The notes under the pieces are model-generated. The model was not told the DNA's origin, did not search any database, and saw only the letters and a program-made list of their open reading frames with translations. The translations under genes were made by a program, and so were the position numbers. From Paenibacillus sp. DMB5 (GTDB taxonomy: Bacteria > Bacillota > Bacilli > Paenibacillales > Paenibacillaceae), in contig NZ_LRAC01000108.1 in the NCBI RefSeq assembly GCF_001517085.1, positions 1 through 46,799 on the forward strand: a stretch of 46,799 nucleotides of DNA. Reading direction: 5' to 3'. Each line of letters opens with the position of its first letter. Position 1 is the stretch's first letter. Below, in pieces: positions 16,401-24,783 of this stretch.

Positions 16401-18846
16401 ACTGGTGGTAGCCGGAATACCGCAACGTAGAAGTATAGCCGGCTGTATTAGGCACGTTCACTTCGAACTTGAGCGAATCTTCTACTTGCTCGAATCCGCC
16501 GACAAAACCGTTGCCTTCATACCACAAATGATCCTTGCCGATCTGCAGGCTTCCTGTCCGGGCCGCATCCTCTGCCTGATATCTCCAAGGTGTCCGTTTG
16601 TTCAGATGAATGCTGTCCAGATTGATGATGCCTGAGTTATCGGTTTCATTTTTGTAAGTGATTGTGTTCTTTCCCTCTTTAAGACTTAACGTTTCAAGCT
16701 GCTCTTTCCAGATTGTAAGTCCGCCAGTGGAAGGGAGGGTAATGCTTTTAACATAGGTGCCGTTCAAATATAAGCCTAAGGTCTTGCCTTCAGCTTCCTG
16801 GGCATATCTCAGCTTCACATCGTAAGATGCCGCATCCTCAATGTTAACAGCAAACCCCACGGAGGAATCGGCATTGGACAGTCCGGTTACATACCCGGTT
16901 CCCATATTAGTGTCTTGGGCATAAACGACCGTAGCGTCAGCTGAGTCTGTAAGGACTGCATCTTCCGCACCATAATGCCAGGTGGTGGCTTCGGTAACGG
17001 TGATATAGTCCAGATTGACATTACCGGTGTCGCCTTCGTCAAATTTATAGGTGATGGTATTCTCCCCTTCTTTGAGGAAAACATTGTCATACCGGTCGGC
17101 CCAACTGTCCCAGTTAGCCAGACTAAAGAAATCCACGTTCTTGATTTTTTGCCCGTTCACATACATAGTCAAGGTTCTGTCATCCGGAAATCCTAAGCCG
17201 TAGCCCAGATTTACAGAATAGTTGCCGGCGGCAGCGGCATTGACCTTAAAGTTGACTGCAGAATTTGACATCCACAGCCCGCCGACAAACCCGGTTCCGC
17301 TGTGGCCCGGATGGTCTGCGTCTACCCTGGCATTGCCGGACAGCACGGCATTTTCTGCTTCATATAAGGTACTTCTTTTGATGATCATGGCATCCAAGGC
17401 CAAGCTGCTCATGCCGGACAGGCGGATCGTGTTCACTCCGGCGTTAAGGTTAACATTATAGACGGATTGAATATCGAAGTTGGCAGCAAAGCCTGCATTA
17501 GAGGTAAAGGAAACCACCTGGCCAGCCTGCCCGTTAACGTCTAAGTTCATGGACACAGCATCCGCCGTATTGTTGTTGTATCTGAAGTCCAGGGCGTAGG
17601 TTCCTGCGGATTTTGTGTTTACGGTAAACTCTACATAGTCATTTTCACTGCTGTTATTGAATTTTTCATATACGCCGCCTGAAGCATAAGCGCTTGTTCC
17701 GACGACTCTTGAAACACCGGACAGCTTTGCCTCCTCGGCTTCGTAAATTTCGCTTTTTTCCTCTCCCGAAGGTCTGTTCAGGATAGTACCGGGGTTAGAT
17801 GGAATGCCGAGATTGATGAAATCATTATCATCCCAGTGGATGCGTTGCGCTCTGATTCCTCTGTTGCTGCCGCCTTGCCCGTGGGTCGGTATACCGTGAT
17901 ACAGAATCCAGTCTTCGGTATTATCTTCCGACTTCAGGAACAGGGGCGATCCCGGCCCGTAGGAGCTGTTCTCATCTGAACGCTTCATGGCAGGCTCAGG
18001 CTGCTTGACCCATGATTCGGCCTTCATCACATCAGAGGACGCATCCGCTACCGATAAGCCCACAGAATAATTATCATTCATAAAGCTGCTGGCCGAATAG
18101 GCAAAATAGATTTTACCGTTCCGCTCGATCAGTGCAGCACCTTCGTTGATATTATCGCCGTGTTTTTCCCAGTCGTATGTCGGCATGGCCACCGTACCTT
18201 CGGGACCTTCAAGTGTCCACGGGTTCTTCATTTTGACAATGGTCGGACTCTCATCGAACTTCTCTTTGCCCGGATTCTGCGGGTCCGGGAAATAGTAGTA
18301 TTTAGTATAGGTGAAATAGGGTTCCCCTTTAATAGTCACAATACCGCAGGCTAAACCAAAGCCCTCTGTGTTCAGCAGCCCCTGCTTAACCGTAACCTGG
18401 CCGTCCTCGTCCTTATTGGAAGACTGCCCCTTGAGCACCCAGGTTCCTTCAAACGGATCGGGAGAGGCATTCTCCAGAACGTAGGAGCTTGGATGTCCGT
18501 AACCAAAGCTGGTCTCCGGGCCGGATGAGAAATACAGATACCATTTGCTGTCCAGTCTATATATATACGGACCCCATACATATCCGAAGTTATCCGGCTT
18601 CTTCCAGACAATTTTGCTCTTGGCAGTAGATACTCCGAGAATGGTCTCATGCCGCTTCAAGGTGATATTATTATCGCCTGAAGCAGCTGAATAGAAATAA
18701 CCGTCTGCCGCTCTGGCAATGGTAGGATCAGCGCCCCCCATAAGCGGATTCACATAGCTTGAGGTAACATCAGCACTGGAGACACCTGCCAGCAATAATG
18801 AAAGCAGGATCGCAAAGGGTAACATAATTAAGCTCTTTTTCCTCAT
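13465..18846 (-). CDS. Surface-anchored multimodular GH43 glycosidase with four CBMs, ricin lectin, Ig-like and three SLH domains
   Basis: 1793 residues. ATG at 18846 has AAGGAGAT four bases upstream. Order (approximate residues): signal peptide 1-25; GH43 five-bladed propeller 29-359 with base Asp in GGADPTI, GYVWGPYIY and the likely acid Glu in INEGAALIE; four CBM6/CBM35-like modules 364-494, 495-620, 620-753, 754-884 (each begins YEAE/YGAE/YQAE); ricin-B/CBM13-like lectin 894-1038 (NQLWRF, QQWKLE); InlB-type repeat about 1049-1121 (GYILEGWYSD...LNAKW); Ig-like domains to about 1408; Pro/Thr/Ala linker; unknown beta-rich region; SLH repeats 1619-1793. GH43 members are mostly beta-xylosidases, arabinofuranosidases or arabinanases; the specificity is not readable. 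SLH repeats attach it to the pyruvylated cell wall polymer. It stands alone, with a cre-like site upstream and its own terminator. Confidence 0.9.
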   Translation of the reverse strand: MRKKSLIMLPFAILLSLLLAGVSSADVTSSYVNPLMGGADPTIARAADGYFYSAASGDNNITLKRHETILGVSTAKSKIVWKKPDNFGYVWGPYIYRLDSKWYLYFSSGPETSFGYGHPSSYVLENASPDPFEGTWVLKGQSSNKDEDGQVTVKQGLLNTEGFGLACGIVTIKGEPYFTYTKYYYFPDPQNPGKEKFDESPTIVKMKNPWTLEGPEGTVAMPTYDWEKHGDNINEGAALIERNGKIYFAYSASSFMNDNYSVGLSVADASSDVMKAESWVKQPEPAMKRSDENSSYGPGSPLFLKSEDNTEDWILYHGIPTHGQGGSNRGIRAQRIHWDDNDFINLGIPSNPGTILNRPSGEEKSEIYEAEEAKLSGVSRVVGTSAYASGGVYEKFNNSSENDYVEFTVNTKSAGTYALDFRYNNNTADAVSMNLDVNGQAGQVVSFTSNAGFAANFDIQSVYNVNLNAGVNTIRLSGMSSLALDAMIIKRSTLYEAENAVLSGNARVDADHPGHSGTGFVGGLWMSNSAVNFKVNAAAAGNYSVNLGYGLGFPDDRTLTMYVNGQKIKNVDFFSLANWDSWADRYDNVFLKEGENTITYKFDEGDTGNVNLDYITVTEATTWHYGAEDAVLTDSADATVVYAQDTNMGTGYVTGLSNADSSVGFAVNIEDAASYDVKLRYAQEAEGKTLGLYLNGTYVKSITLPSTGGLTIWKEQLETLSLKEGKNTITYKNETDNSGIINLDSIHLNKRTPWRYQAEDAARTGSLQIGKDHLWYEGNGFVGGFEQVEDSLKFEVNVPNTAGYTSTLRYSGYHQSNIMMTMVVNGQEVKQVSLLPTTSWDAWTNSTETLNLKAGKNIIEFVRKAGDSGRFNIDSLTIDKASGGSIPSIAGKIIPEKMVKIQPKHSGKSLDVDRVSSSPLAVINQWSNGDGNNQLWRFLDLGTGYYQIMSVHSGHVLDVLPGSAIGQLCQNTKATGSIPDTQQWKLEQDGGYYKIVNKSNNKVITVEIGSKNDGARVLLAEDQGLDSQRMQIEIRNLSHSEINAFTERNEHYNISFNADGGSPAQTVVQAVYGQLLTAPEVTKPGYILEGWYSDAVKWDFDTHTVPGILTLNAKWTPKKLEVHIVSEGSLRAGTDGVLRAAGKGTGTLSYLWYVDQGEGYGEPVGSGDMLTLSALTTEMSGYRYKAVVTDESGVTGEQEYTLQVLPAEVEWITPAFVLDLPLTLEVVEGEPLTLLVDTTGDIASIEWEVKQAGEGDWLPVTTVTSAVYRFTPELAADGTQFRVVLTGKAEENPERITGTELTLKVYAAHELPSVDSFTATVNPVIEGNSVTFTVVAHSVYGDLSYRWLKNDLIVNGATGNSLTLDKAAVSDAGAYKVEVTNTRVIGNRPYTDAVHTESINLNVNRQQIVPTDPPVTPATPQPAATPAQAATPQPSTAVVSAVQLSSPAVNGVVTVQIGQAAAIELPSNAGELLGASSLHLQGDEIELTLAPELLKQLAEAVPAAQRSGAKIVLNAELKALAQAALKTETGVTLQGQLLNYDLSLSLADGTIKRTGKYAAPVSLSWPARDGLNPKLLGLYLFGSDGTLTYLGGAAEGGKLIAKLDGNGTYALLEYSKQFSDVPVTHWAFDALRELSAKHLIKGISEQAYQPGRNITRAEFVQLLANALQLSGNGTTSFADVPAGAWYSEALSGMVQAGLITGRTMDSFQPNAEISREEMTVILMRAYRLQHGNLPAGTDSLSMKDAASISDWAAEAVAEAASLGFVKGRADGTFAPKASATRAEAAQILMNYLR

Positions 18847-18942
18847 AATAATCTCCTTCAATAAAAAGTATAATCCGGGAAATCTGTGTTGCTGTAGATC
18901 AGACGCTACGATACACCTCCTTAATAATAGCTAACGTTGGAT

Positions 18943-18956
18943 TGAAACCGTTTGCA
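18943..18956 (-). promoter_or_regulatory. cre-like site upstream of GH43 gene
   Basis: TGAAACCGTTTGCA matches the CcpA consensus TGWAARCGYTWNCW at 13 of 14 positions. It lies 97 bases upstream of the GH43 start. A TATAAT on the minus strand (18987-18982) sits 26 bases further upstream, without a good -35, so CcpA bound here would lie at or just after the transcription start. Carbon catabolite repression of this enzyme is therefore likely. Confidence 0.6.
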
Positions 18957-19059
18957 AATATTTCTACAGCACTACACATTGATTATAAAATAGAAGGGGA
19001 ACTGTTTTTCGGCATGATGTTTTGCGATATTTTGAGTGATTAACTTTGCCTGGGCAGCA

Positions 19060-19290
19060 AGGCGGAGGGGGATTCGGGTATTCTTACTATTTATCTAGCT
19101 TTCTTATATTATTTTTACTTTGGGTCAGGGCTAGCCCGGAAAGGATTAGGGGAATGAGAGAAAGGAGAGGGGAAACTCCCTCTGGCTTCGCTGGATCAGA
19201 TCGCGTAAAGTAAGTTGTGTGTACCAGGATTTGGAGCCTGGGGGGCAACCACTCATGCAGTCCAAAGAATTCCTTTACCTGGTTTACACA
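19060..19290. other. Structured gene-free region upstream of small membrane protein
   Basis: Part of the 477-base gap between GH43 and the membrane protein gene. It holds two clear hairpins, AGAGGG/CCCTCT (19166-19183) and CCAGG/CCTGG (19224-19241). A minus-strand open frame of 92 codons (19087-19365) covers it, but no ribosome binding site supports the frame and it runs into the membrane protein gene. The segment may be an untranslated RNA element or an old repeat; no known RNA family was recognised. Confidence 0.3.
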
Positions 19291-19323
19291 AACTTTTTGA
19301 CGGTAATCCAAGGAGGCTAACGC

Positions 19324-19737
19324 ATGTTTAAAAGCATCAAAAGGCGAATCGACAATGCTAATCAAATGCAGAAAATACGCAACGAAAATCCGGAGGCTTT
19401 CCGCAAAGCATTAGAGGAGCAGGCCGAAGCAGAGAAACTGAGTGATAACGTCCCGCCTGTTAAGCCCGGACCGGTAATCCGGTTTTTCCGCTGGCTGCTG
19501 CTCCTTCTGACTGCCCTGATAGTCCTTGTTGTTATCCTTGGAGTGCCCCGCGCAGACAATCCCTTATTTTCGCTGATGAGCTTTGGCTTGCTGCTGTCCC
19601 TACTGTACCTGGTGGCCGGTCTTGCTCACCCCTCAATCGTCTTCGTCCGGAGGAAATGGCCAAGGGAAGATGTACTGGAGCTGTTCGGCCTGCTGAGCAT
19701 CGTTTTTATTATTTTGATGGTTGTGTTTCATCGATAG
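19324..19737 (+). CDS. Hypothetical small membrane protein
   Basis: 137 residues, ATG start with a perfect AAGGAGG seven bases upstream, so translation is well supported. Residues 1-45 are charged and helical (KRRIDNANQMQKIRNENPEA). After a Pro-rich turn there are three hydrophobic segments near 53-72, 82-102 and 119-136, giving a compact three-pass membrane protein with a cytoplasmic N-terminal helix. I recognise no family. It is convergent with the fucose regulator gene (19 bases between stops) and shows no functional link to its neighbours. Confidence 0.75.
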   Translation: MFKSIKRRIDNANQMQKIRNENPEAFRKALEEQAEAEKLSDNVPPVKPGPVIRFFRWLLLLLTALIVLVVILGVPRADNPLFSLMSFGLLLSLLYLVAGLAHPSIVFVRRKWPREDVLELFGLLSIVFIILMVVFHR

Positions 19738-19756
19738 GAACAAGTGATATGGCTGT

Positions 19757-20527
19757 TTACTCCCCGGAATTATACACTACAGACACCTGATAGCTGTTCA
19801 GAAAGCTGATCCATTCCTCCGATGGCTTTTCGTCAGTCACGATGTAATCCACTTTATCGAAGCTGAACAGCTTGATGAAGGCAATCCGGTCAAACTTGGA
19901 ATGGTCGACGAGCAGCACGACTTTGCTGGCCTGCTTTTGCATCAGAATCTTCAGCTCGCTCTCCTCCTCGTTGGAATCACTGAGCCCGCCGGTCATCGAC
20001 AGTGCTTTACAGCTGAACAGGGCGACGTCCACATTATACTTCTGGATAGTCTGCGAGGCAGTGGGGCCGACGAAGGAGCTGGTCTCGGGTCCCAGTGTCC
20101 CGCCGGTAGAAATCAGCTTATGGCCGGAATGCTGGAATTCGGATAAAACAGCGAGTGAATTGGTGATGATGGTCAGGTTGTGCTTGGATTCGGTGATTTT
20201 GCGCAGGGCTTCAAAAGCCGTTGTGCTCGTATCCGTCATCAGGCTGTCCCCGTCATTAATCAGATCCAGCACGTTGGCAGCGATAATGCCTTTAGCCTCC
20301 AGATTGACCTGATGTCTGCTCGCGTATGACGGGTCTTCGTTGGTATGGGCGTTTAGTATGGCGCCTCCGTAGTTTTTTTTGGCCAGGCCTTCTTTGTCCA
20401 GCTTGTCCAGATCGCGGCGTATGGTCTCCTCGGACACCTGGAATTTCTGCGCGAGGTCAGCGACATGCACTTTTTTTTGCCGGTACAGCTCGTTAACGAT
20501 CAGATCTCTCCGTTCAAATGCCTTCAT
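19757..20527 (-). CDS. DeoR/GlpR-family regulator of the fucose operon
   Basis: 256 residues. The N-terminal winged helix-turn-helix is the DeoR signature: ERRDLIVNELYRQKKVHVAD followed by FQVSEETIRRDLDKLDKEG. Residues 75-230 form the DeoR sugar-phosphate sensor domain, including TDTSTTAFEALR and ITNSLAVLSE, plus STGGTLG and LVDHSKFDR. This family usually represses sugar catabolic operons and is released by a phosphorylated sugar. It is divergent from fucI, with CCACA repeats and a strong promoter between them, so it is the probable fucose operon repressor with fuculose phosphate as likely inducer (inferred). Confidence 0.88.
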   Translation of the reverse strand: MKAFERRDLIVNELYRQKKVHVADLAQKFQVSEETIRRDLDKLDKEGLAKKNYGGAILNAHTNEDPSYASRHQVNLEAKGIIAANVLDLINDGDSLMTDTSTTAFEALRKITESKHNLTIITNSLAVLSEFQHSGHKLISTGGTLGPETSSFVGPTASQTIQKYNVDVALFSCKALSMTGGLSDSNEEESELKILMQKQASKVVLLVDHSKFDRIAFIKLFSFDKVDYIVTDEKPSEEWISFLNSYQVSVVYNSGE

Positions 20528-20599
20528 GCTTACCCACCCTTGTCTGCAAAATCATATATTATTCATAGTGTACTACATTTGACTGCAAGATAGTCAGAA

Positions 20600-20673
20600 T
20601 CCACAAGTAAAACCACACCACTTTATTAAAATATCACACAAAACCACATAAATATAATAAAAAGTTGTGGATT
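20600..20673. promoter_or_regulatory. CCACA repeat array, candidate operator for the DeoR-type regulator
   Basis: In the 336-bp gap between the regulator and fucI there are two direct copies of AAAACCACA (20609-20617 and 20640-20648, 31 bp apart, about three helical turns), a further ATCCACAAG at 20600, and an inverted TTGTGGAT at 20665-20672. The last one ends five bases before the fucI -35 box. DeoR-family repressors often bind multiple spaced repeats, so this is a plausible operator. Confidence 0.45.
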
Positions 20674-20677
20674 ATTG

Positions 20678-20706
20678 TTGACTTTGTATCAATCCGACTC
20701 TATGAT
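20678..20706 (+). promoter_or_regulatory. Promoter of the fucose operon
   Basis: TTGACT, exactly 17 bases, then TATGAT. This near-consensus sigma-A promoter leaves a leader of about 150 bases before the fucI start codon at 20864. Confidence 0.7.
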
Positions 20707-20863
20707 AAACATGAACTCAACTATAATATCGAGTACGGGATCAGGCGGCACGGGATGGGGCAGTCTCACAACACCTTCATGACAGCGCTTTAAAAGGGGA
20801 CTGGATTCACATCTGAATGGATCTGCCGCAATATCCAACCAATTCATTTGAGGAGGAACAGCA

Positions 20864-22630
20864 GTGGCAACAAATTATCCGAAGATTGGAATCCGGCCTA
20901 CGATTGATGGAAGAAGACGCGGTGTCCGCGAATCGCTGGAGGCCCAGACCATGGGGATGGCAGAGCGGGTGGCTAAGTTTCTTACGGAGAGTCTTTTTTA
21001 CCCGGACGGGTCTCCTATAGAGTGTGTTATCGCTGATTCGACGATCGGCGGAGTGAAGGAAGCAGCGGCAGCTGCACAGAAATTTGCCGGACAGAATGTC
21101 GGCGTATCAATTACAGTAACCCCGTGCTGGTGTTATGGCTCGGAAACGATGGATATGGATGCAACGATTCCGCACGCTGTGTGGGGATTCAATGGAACGG
21201 AACGCCCGGGGGCAGTTTATCTGGCGGCTGTTCTGTCTGCCTATGCGCAAAAGGGTATTCCGGCGTTCGGCATATATGGTGAGGATGTACAGGAATCCAG
21301 CAGTGAAGAGATCCCGGCTGATGTGCAGACTAAGCTGCTGCAGTTCGCCAAATCCGCTATGGCAGTAGCGCTGATGAAAGGTAAATCTTATCTCTCGATG
21401 GGCTCTGTCTCGATGGGGATTGCCGGCTCGATTGTGAACGAACAGTTCTTCCAGGACTATCTGGGCATGCGGAATGAATATATCGATATGTCCGAATATG
21501 TGCGCCGGTTCGAGGAAGAAATTTATGATAAAGAGGAATTTGCACAGGCCTTGGCCTGGGTTAAGGAAAAATGCATTACCGGAGCAGACAACAACCCGCA
21601 GCATCTGCAGATCAGCGATGAATTGAAGGAGCAGCAGTGGGAGACCTGCGTCAAAATGACGCTCATCGCGCGTGACCTTATGGTCGGTAACCCGCGGCTG
21701 GCTGAGCTTGGCTTTGAGGAGGAGGCTAACGGGCATAACGCGATCGTCGGCGGCTTCCAGGGCCAGCGGCAGTGGACGGATCATTTTCCAAACGGGGATT
21801 TCATGGAGACGATTCTGAACTCATCCTTTGACTGGAACGGCAGACGCGCCCCGTATATCGTGGCTACCGAGAATGACAGCCTGAACGGGGTAACGATGCT
21901 GTTCAACTACCTGCTTACGAATACGGCACAGATTTTTGCCGATGTCCGGACATTCTGGAGCCCTGCCGCGGTTAAACGGGTAACCGGATATGAACTGGAG
22001 GGAGAGGCGGCGCACGGGCTGCTGCATCTGATCAACTCGGGCTCTGCAGCGCTGGATGGAACGGGAGAGCAGAGTGTAGACGGGAAGCCTGCGATTAAGC
22101 CGTTCTGGGAGATTACGGATGAGGAGGCGGAGCGCTGTATAGCAGAGACCCAGTTCCGTCCGGCTTCACAGGAATACTTCCGCGGAGGCGGCTTCTCCAC
22201 CGATTATTTAACAAAGGGCGGAATGCCTGTAACGATGGCCCGGCTCAATCTGGTTAAGGGGCTTGGTCCCGTGCTGCAGCTGGTTGAGGGTTATACTGTT
22301 GAGCTTCCGGAAGAAGTGCATAAGACGCTGGATGAGCGGACCGATCCGACCTGGCCGACGACCTGGTTTGCTCCCAAGCTGACGGATCAGGGCTCATTCA
22401 AAACCGTGTATGATGTCATGAACAACTGGGGAGCCAACCACGGTGCAATCAGCTACGGGCATATCGGCGCAGATCTGATTACGCTGGCCTCCATCCTGCG
22501 GATTCCGGTCAGCATGCACAATGTGGAGGAGTCCCGGATTTTCAGACCGCGCGTGTGGTCCCTGTTCGGCACAGAGGATCTGGAGAGTGCGGATTACAGA
22601 GCCTGCCGCAACTTCGGGCCGCTGTACTAA
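20864..22630 (+). CDS. fucI: L-fucose isomerase
   Basis: 588 residues, the normal FucI length. GTG start with AGGAGG eight bases upstream. It converts L-fucose to L-fuculose in the cytoplasm using Mn2+ in a large hexamer. Clear family blocks: [19 protein letters not shown] at the start, [14 protein letters not shown], then [36 protein letters not shown] (with SLNG next) holding the metal-binding acids, and [10 protein letters not shown]. It opens a four-gene operon (fucI, kinase, fucA, fucU). FucI can also act on D-arabinose, so a wider role is possible. Confidence 0.97.
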   Translation: MATNYPKIGIRPTIDGRRRGVRESLEAQTMGMAERVAKFLTESLFYPDGSPIECVIADSTIGGVKEAAAAAQKFAGQNVGVSITVTPCWCYGSETMDMDATIPHAVWGFNGTERPGAVYLAAVLSAYAQKGIPAFGIYGEDVQESSSEEIPADVQTKLLQFAKSAMAVALMKGKSYLSMGSVSMGIAGSIVNEQFFQDYLGMRNEYIDMSEYVRRFEEEIYDKEEFAQALAWVKEKCITGADNNPQHLQISDELKEQQWETCVKMTLIARDLMVGNPRLAELGFEEEANGHNAIVGGFQGQRQWTDHFPNGDFMETILNSSFDWNGRRAPYIVATENDSLNGVTMLFNYLLTNTAQIFADVRTFWSPAAVKRVTGYELEGEAAHGLLHLINSGSAALDGTGEQSVDGKPAIKPFWEITDEEAERCIAETQFRPASQEYFRGGGFSTDYLTKGGMPVTMARLNLVKGLGPVLQLVEGYTVELPEEVHKTLDERTDPTWPTTWFAPKLTDQGSFKTVYDVMNNWGANHGAISYGHIGADLITLASILRIPVSMHNVEESRIFRPRVWSLFGTEDLESADYRACRNFGPLY

Positions 22631-22656
22631 AACTCAAGGCGAAGCAGGTGCAGGAT

Positions 22657-24096
22657 ATGGATGAAGTGATCAAGCTGCTGGCGGTGGACCTGGGGGCCAG
22701 CTCCGGCAGAGTCATGCTGGGCCTGTATGACGGCAAACGTATAGAGGTGGAGGAGGTTCACCGGTTTGCCAATCAGCCGGTTGAGCTGAACGGGCATTTG
22801 TACTGGGATGCGCTGCAGCTGTTTCATGAAATGAAGCAGGGAATACGCAGAGCGGCCGGGGAGCACGGGACTTTGACATCCGTGAGCGTGGATACCTGGG
22901 GCGTCGACTACGGCTTCATCGACCGGAAGGGGCAGCTGCTGTACGCCCCGCATCATTACCGGGACCAGCGGACAGCTGCCTATGCTCCTATTCTTGAGGA
23001 GCTGCTGCCGCCGGAGGAGCAGTTTAAGCTGACAGGCAATCAGTCAGCCAGAATTAACACAGTGTATCAGCTATTCGCAGATCTGGAGGAGAGTCCCTGG
23101 CTTAGGGAGACCGCAGACCGGATGCTGCTGATGCCGGATCTGTTCCATTATCTGCTCTCCGGCACGATGGCAGGGGAGCAGACGATCTGGAGCACGAGCG
23201 GTCTGCTGGGTGCTGGAACAGCGGCTCCTTCCGCCAAGGTGATGAACCGGCTGCGGCTTCCGCTCAGCCTGATTCCGGAGCTGTTGGCGGCCGGAACCGT
23301 GACCGGCCAGCTGCTGCCCGCGCTCCAGGAGGAGCTTGGCACAGGCCCGCTGCAGGTCATTGCCGGGGCCGCCCATGACACGGCATCTGCGGTGGCTTCC
23401 ATTCCATATGGACCGGGAGCAGAGGCAGCCGCTTTTATCAGCTGCGGAACATGGTCTCTTGCAGGCATGGAGACTGAGCAGCCGGTGCTGACGGATCAGG
23501 CCCGTGAATACGGCTTTACCAATGAAGGCTGCTTCGGCGGCGGAAACCGGCTGTTGAAGAACATTACGGGGCTGTGGATTTTGCAGGAGACGCAAAGAGG
23601 CTGGGCGCAGGCGGGTGAGCCGGTGTCTCATCAGGAGGCGGTCAGGCTTGCCGCAGAAGCCCGAAGTCAGGGTTATATTGCAGCTGTCATTGATCCGGAT
23701 GATGTCCTGTTCAGCACGCCGGGGGATATGCCCGGCCGGATCGCAGCCTATTGTACCCGGACCGCCCAGCAGCCGCCGGAAAGTAAGGGTGAGGTGATTC
23801 TGACCATTCTGCAGAGTCTTGCCTCCGCCTATGCCAAAACAATAGGGGAGCTTGAGAAGCTGACCGGACAGAGCATCCGTGCAATCCACATGGTGGGCGG
23901 AGGCATCCGCAACGAGCTGCTGTGCCAGCTTACGGCTGATGCCACCGGAAAAGAAATTATTGCAGGGCCCGCCGAGGCCAGCGCAATCGGTAATATAGCT
24001 GTCCAATTAGCCGCTCTGGGAGCAGTCAAGGCTTCTGCGCTCAGAGAGCTTGTGGCACAGTCCTGTACGCTTGTCCGTTATTATCCGTCCATATAA
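22657..24096 (+). CDS. rhaB: Rhamnulokinase-family (FGGY) kinase, probable L-fuculokinase
   Basis: 479 residues. ATG at 22657 is chosen because the protein then begins right before the phosphate-binding motif LLAVDLGASSGRVMLG; the upstream frame overlaps fucI. The family blocks are those of RhaB rather than E. coli FucK: DTWGVDYGF, GAAHDTASAVASIP, SCGTWSLAGMETEQP, TNEGCFGGGNRLLKNITGLW and HMVGGGIRNELLCQ. The enzyme phosphorylates the 1-position of a ketose with ATP. Its place between fucI and fucA implies L-fuculose as the substrate, an inferred change from the L-rhamnulose of classical RhaB. The ribosome binding site is weak and the start is 26 bases after fucI, suggesting coupling. Confidence 0.88.
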   Translation: MDEVIKLLAVDLGASSGRVMLGLYDGKRIEVEEVHRFANQPVELNGHLYWDALQLFHEMKQGIRRAAGEHGTLTSVSVDTWGVDYGFIDRKGQLLYAPHHYRDQRTAAYAPILEELLPPEEQFKLTGNQSARINTVYQLFADLEESPWLRETADRMLLMPDLFHYLLSGTMAGEQTIWSTSGLLGAGTAAPSAKVMNRLRLPLSLIPELLAAGTVTGQLLPALQEELGTGPLQVIAGAAHDTASAVASIPYGPGAEAAAFISCGTWSLAGMETEQPVLTDQAREYGFTNEGCFGGGNRLLKNITGLWILQETQRGWAQAGEPVSHQEAVRLAAEARSQGYIAAVIDPDDVLFSTPGDMPGRIAAYCTRTAQQPPESKGEVILTILQSLASAYAKTIGELEKLTGQSIRAIHMVGGGIRNELLCQLTADATGKEIIAGPAEASAIGNIAVQLAALGAVKASALRELVAQSCTLVRYYPSI

Positions 24097-24108
24097 AGGA
24101 GAGTTACC

Positions 24109-24759
24109 ATGAACCAGAAAGAACAGGAGCTGCGCCTGCTGATCTGTGACATCGGCAGAAATCTGTTTAACAAGGATTTTATTGCCGCCAATGACGGGAA
24201 TATTTCGGCCCGTCTGTCCGAAACCGAAATTCTCGCTTCACCGACCGGGGTCAGCAAGGGCTATCTGCAGCCGCATATGCTCGTAAAAGTTAACCTGCAG
24301 GGGGAAATCGTGGAAGCGGCAGAGGGCTACCGCCCTTCCACCGAAGTGAAGATGCACCTGCGGATCTATAATGAGCTGCCCGAAATGAACGGGGTGGTGC
24401 ATGCCCATCCGCCTTATGCTACAGCTTTTGCGATCAAGGGTGAGCCGCTGGATAAAATGATGATGCCGGAGTCCGTCATTGCAATGGGAGATATTCCACT
24501 GGCGGCATACGGGACACCTTCTACGGAAGAAATCCCGGATTCGCTGATCCCGTTCCTGGGCAAGAAAACGGCCGTCCTGCTGGAAAGCCACGGCGCCCTG
24601 ACCTGGGGCAAGGATGTTATGAGCGCCTACATGAACATGGAGCGGCTCGAATACACAGCGAAGCTGACGTTCATAACCCGGATGATTGGCGGGGAACGTG
24701 AGCTGCCGCAGAACCGGATTGATGAGCTGGTTGCCCTGAGGTCTTTTTATGGGATGTAG
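24109..24759 (+). CDS. fucA: L-fuculose-1-phosphate aldolase
   Basis: 216 residues, the usual length of class II FucA. It splits L-fuculose 1-phosphate into DHAP and L-lactaldehyde. The zinc ligands are visible as H98 and H100 in VVHAHPPYA and H161 in LLESHGAL, with catalytic E79 in RPSTEVKMH. NDGNISAR near residue 29 is the phosphate-binding loop. GGAGAG lies upstream of the ATG and the gene starts 12 bases after the kinase stop. RhaD is a related alternative, but the fucI/fucU context favours FucA. Confidence 0.93.
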   Translation: MNQKEQELRLLICDIGRNLFNKDFIAANDGNISARLSETEILASPTGVSKGYLQPHMLVKVNLQGEIVEAAEGYRPSTEVKMHLRIYNELPEMNGVVHAHPPYATAFAIKGEPLDKMMMPESVIAMGDIPLAAYGTPSTEEIPDSLIPFLGKKTAVLLESHGALTWGKDVMSAYMNMERLEYTAKLTFITRMIGGERELPQNRIDELVALRSFYGM

Positions 24760-24783
24760 ACCGGCTGTCCAAGGAGGTACAGC

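Noticed and set aside
20707..20863. Riboswitch or T-box in the 150-base fucI leader
   Set aside because: No conserved T-box or riboswitch core and no terminator hairpin before the start codon.
23071..24006. 311-codon open frame antisense to the kinase gene
   Set aside because: Shadow of a GC-rich coding frame; no ribosome binding site and no recognisable domain, whereas the kinase frame is fully conserved.
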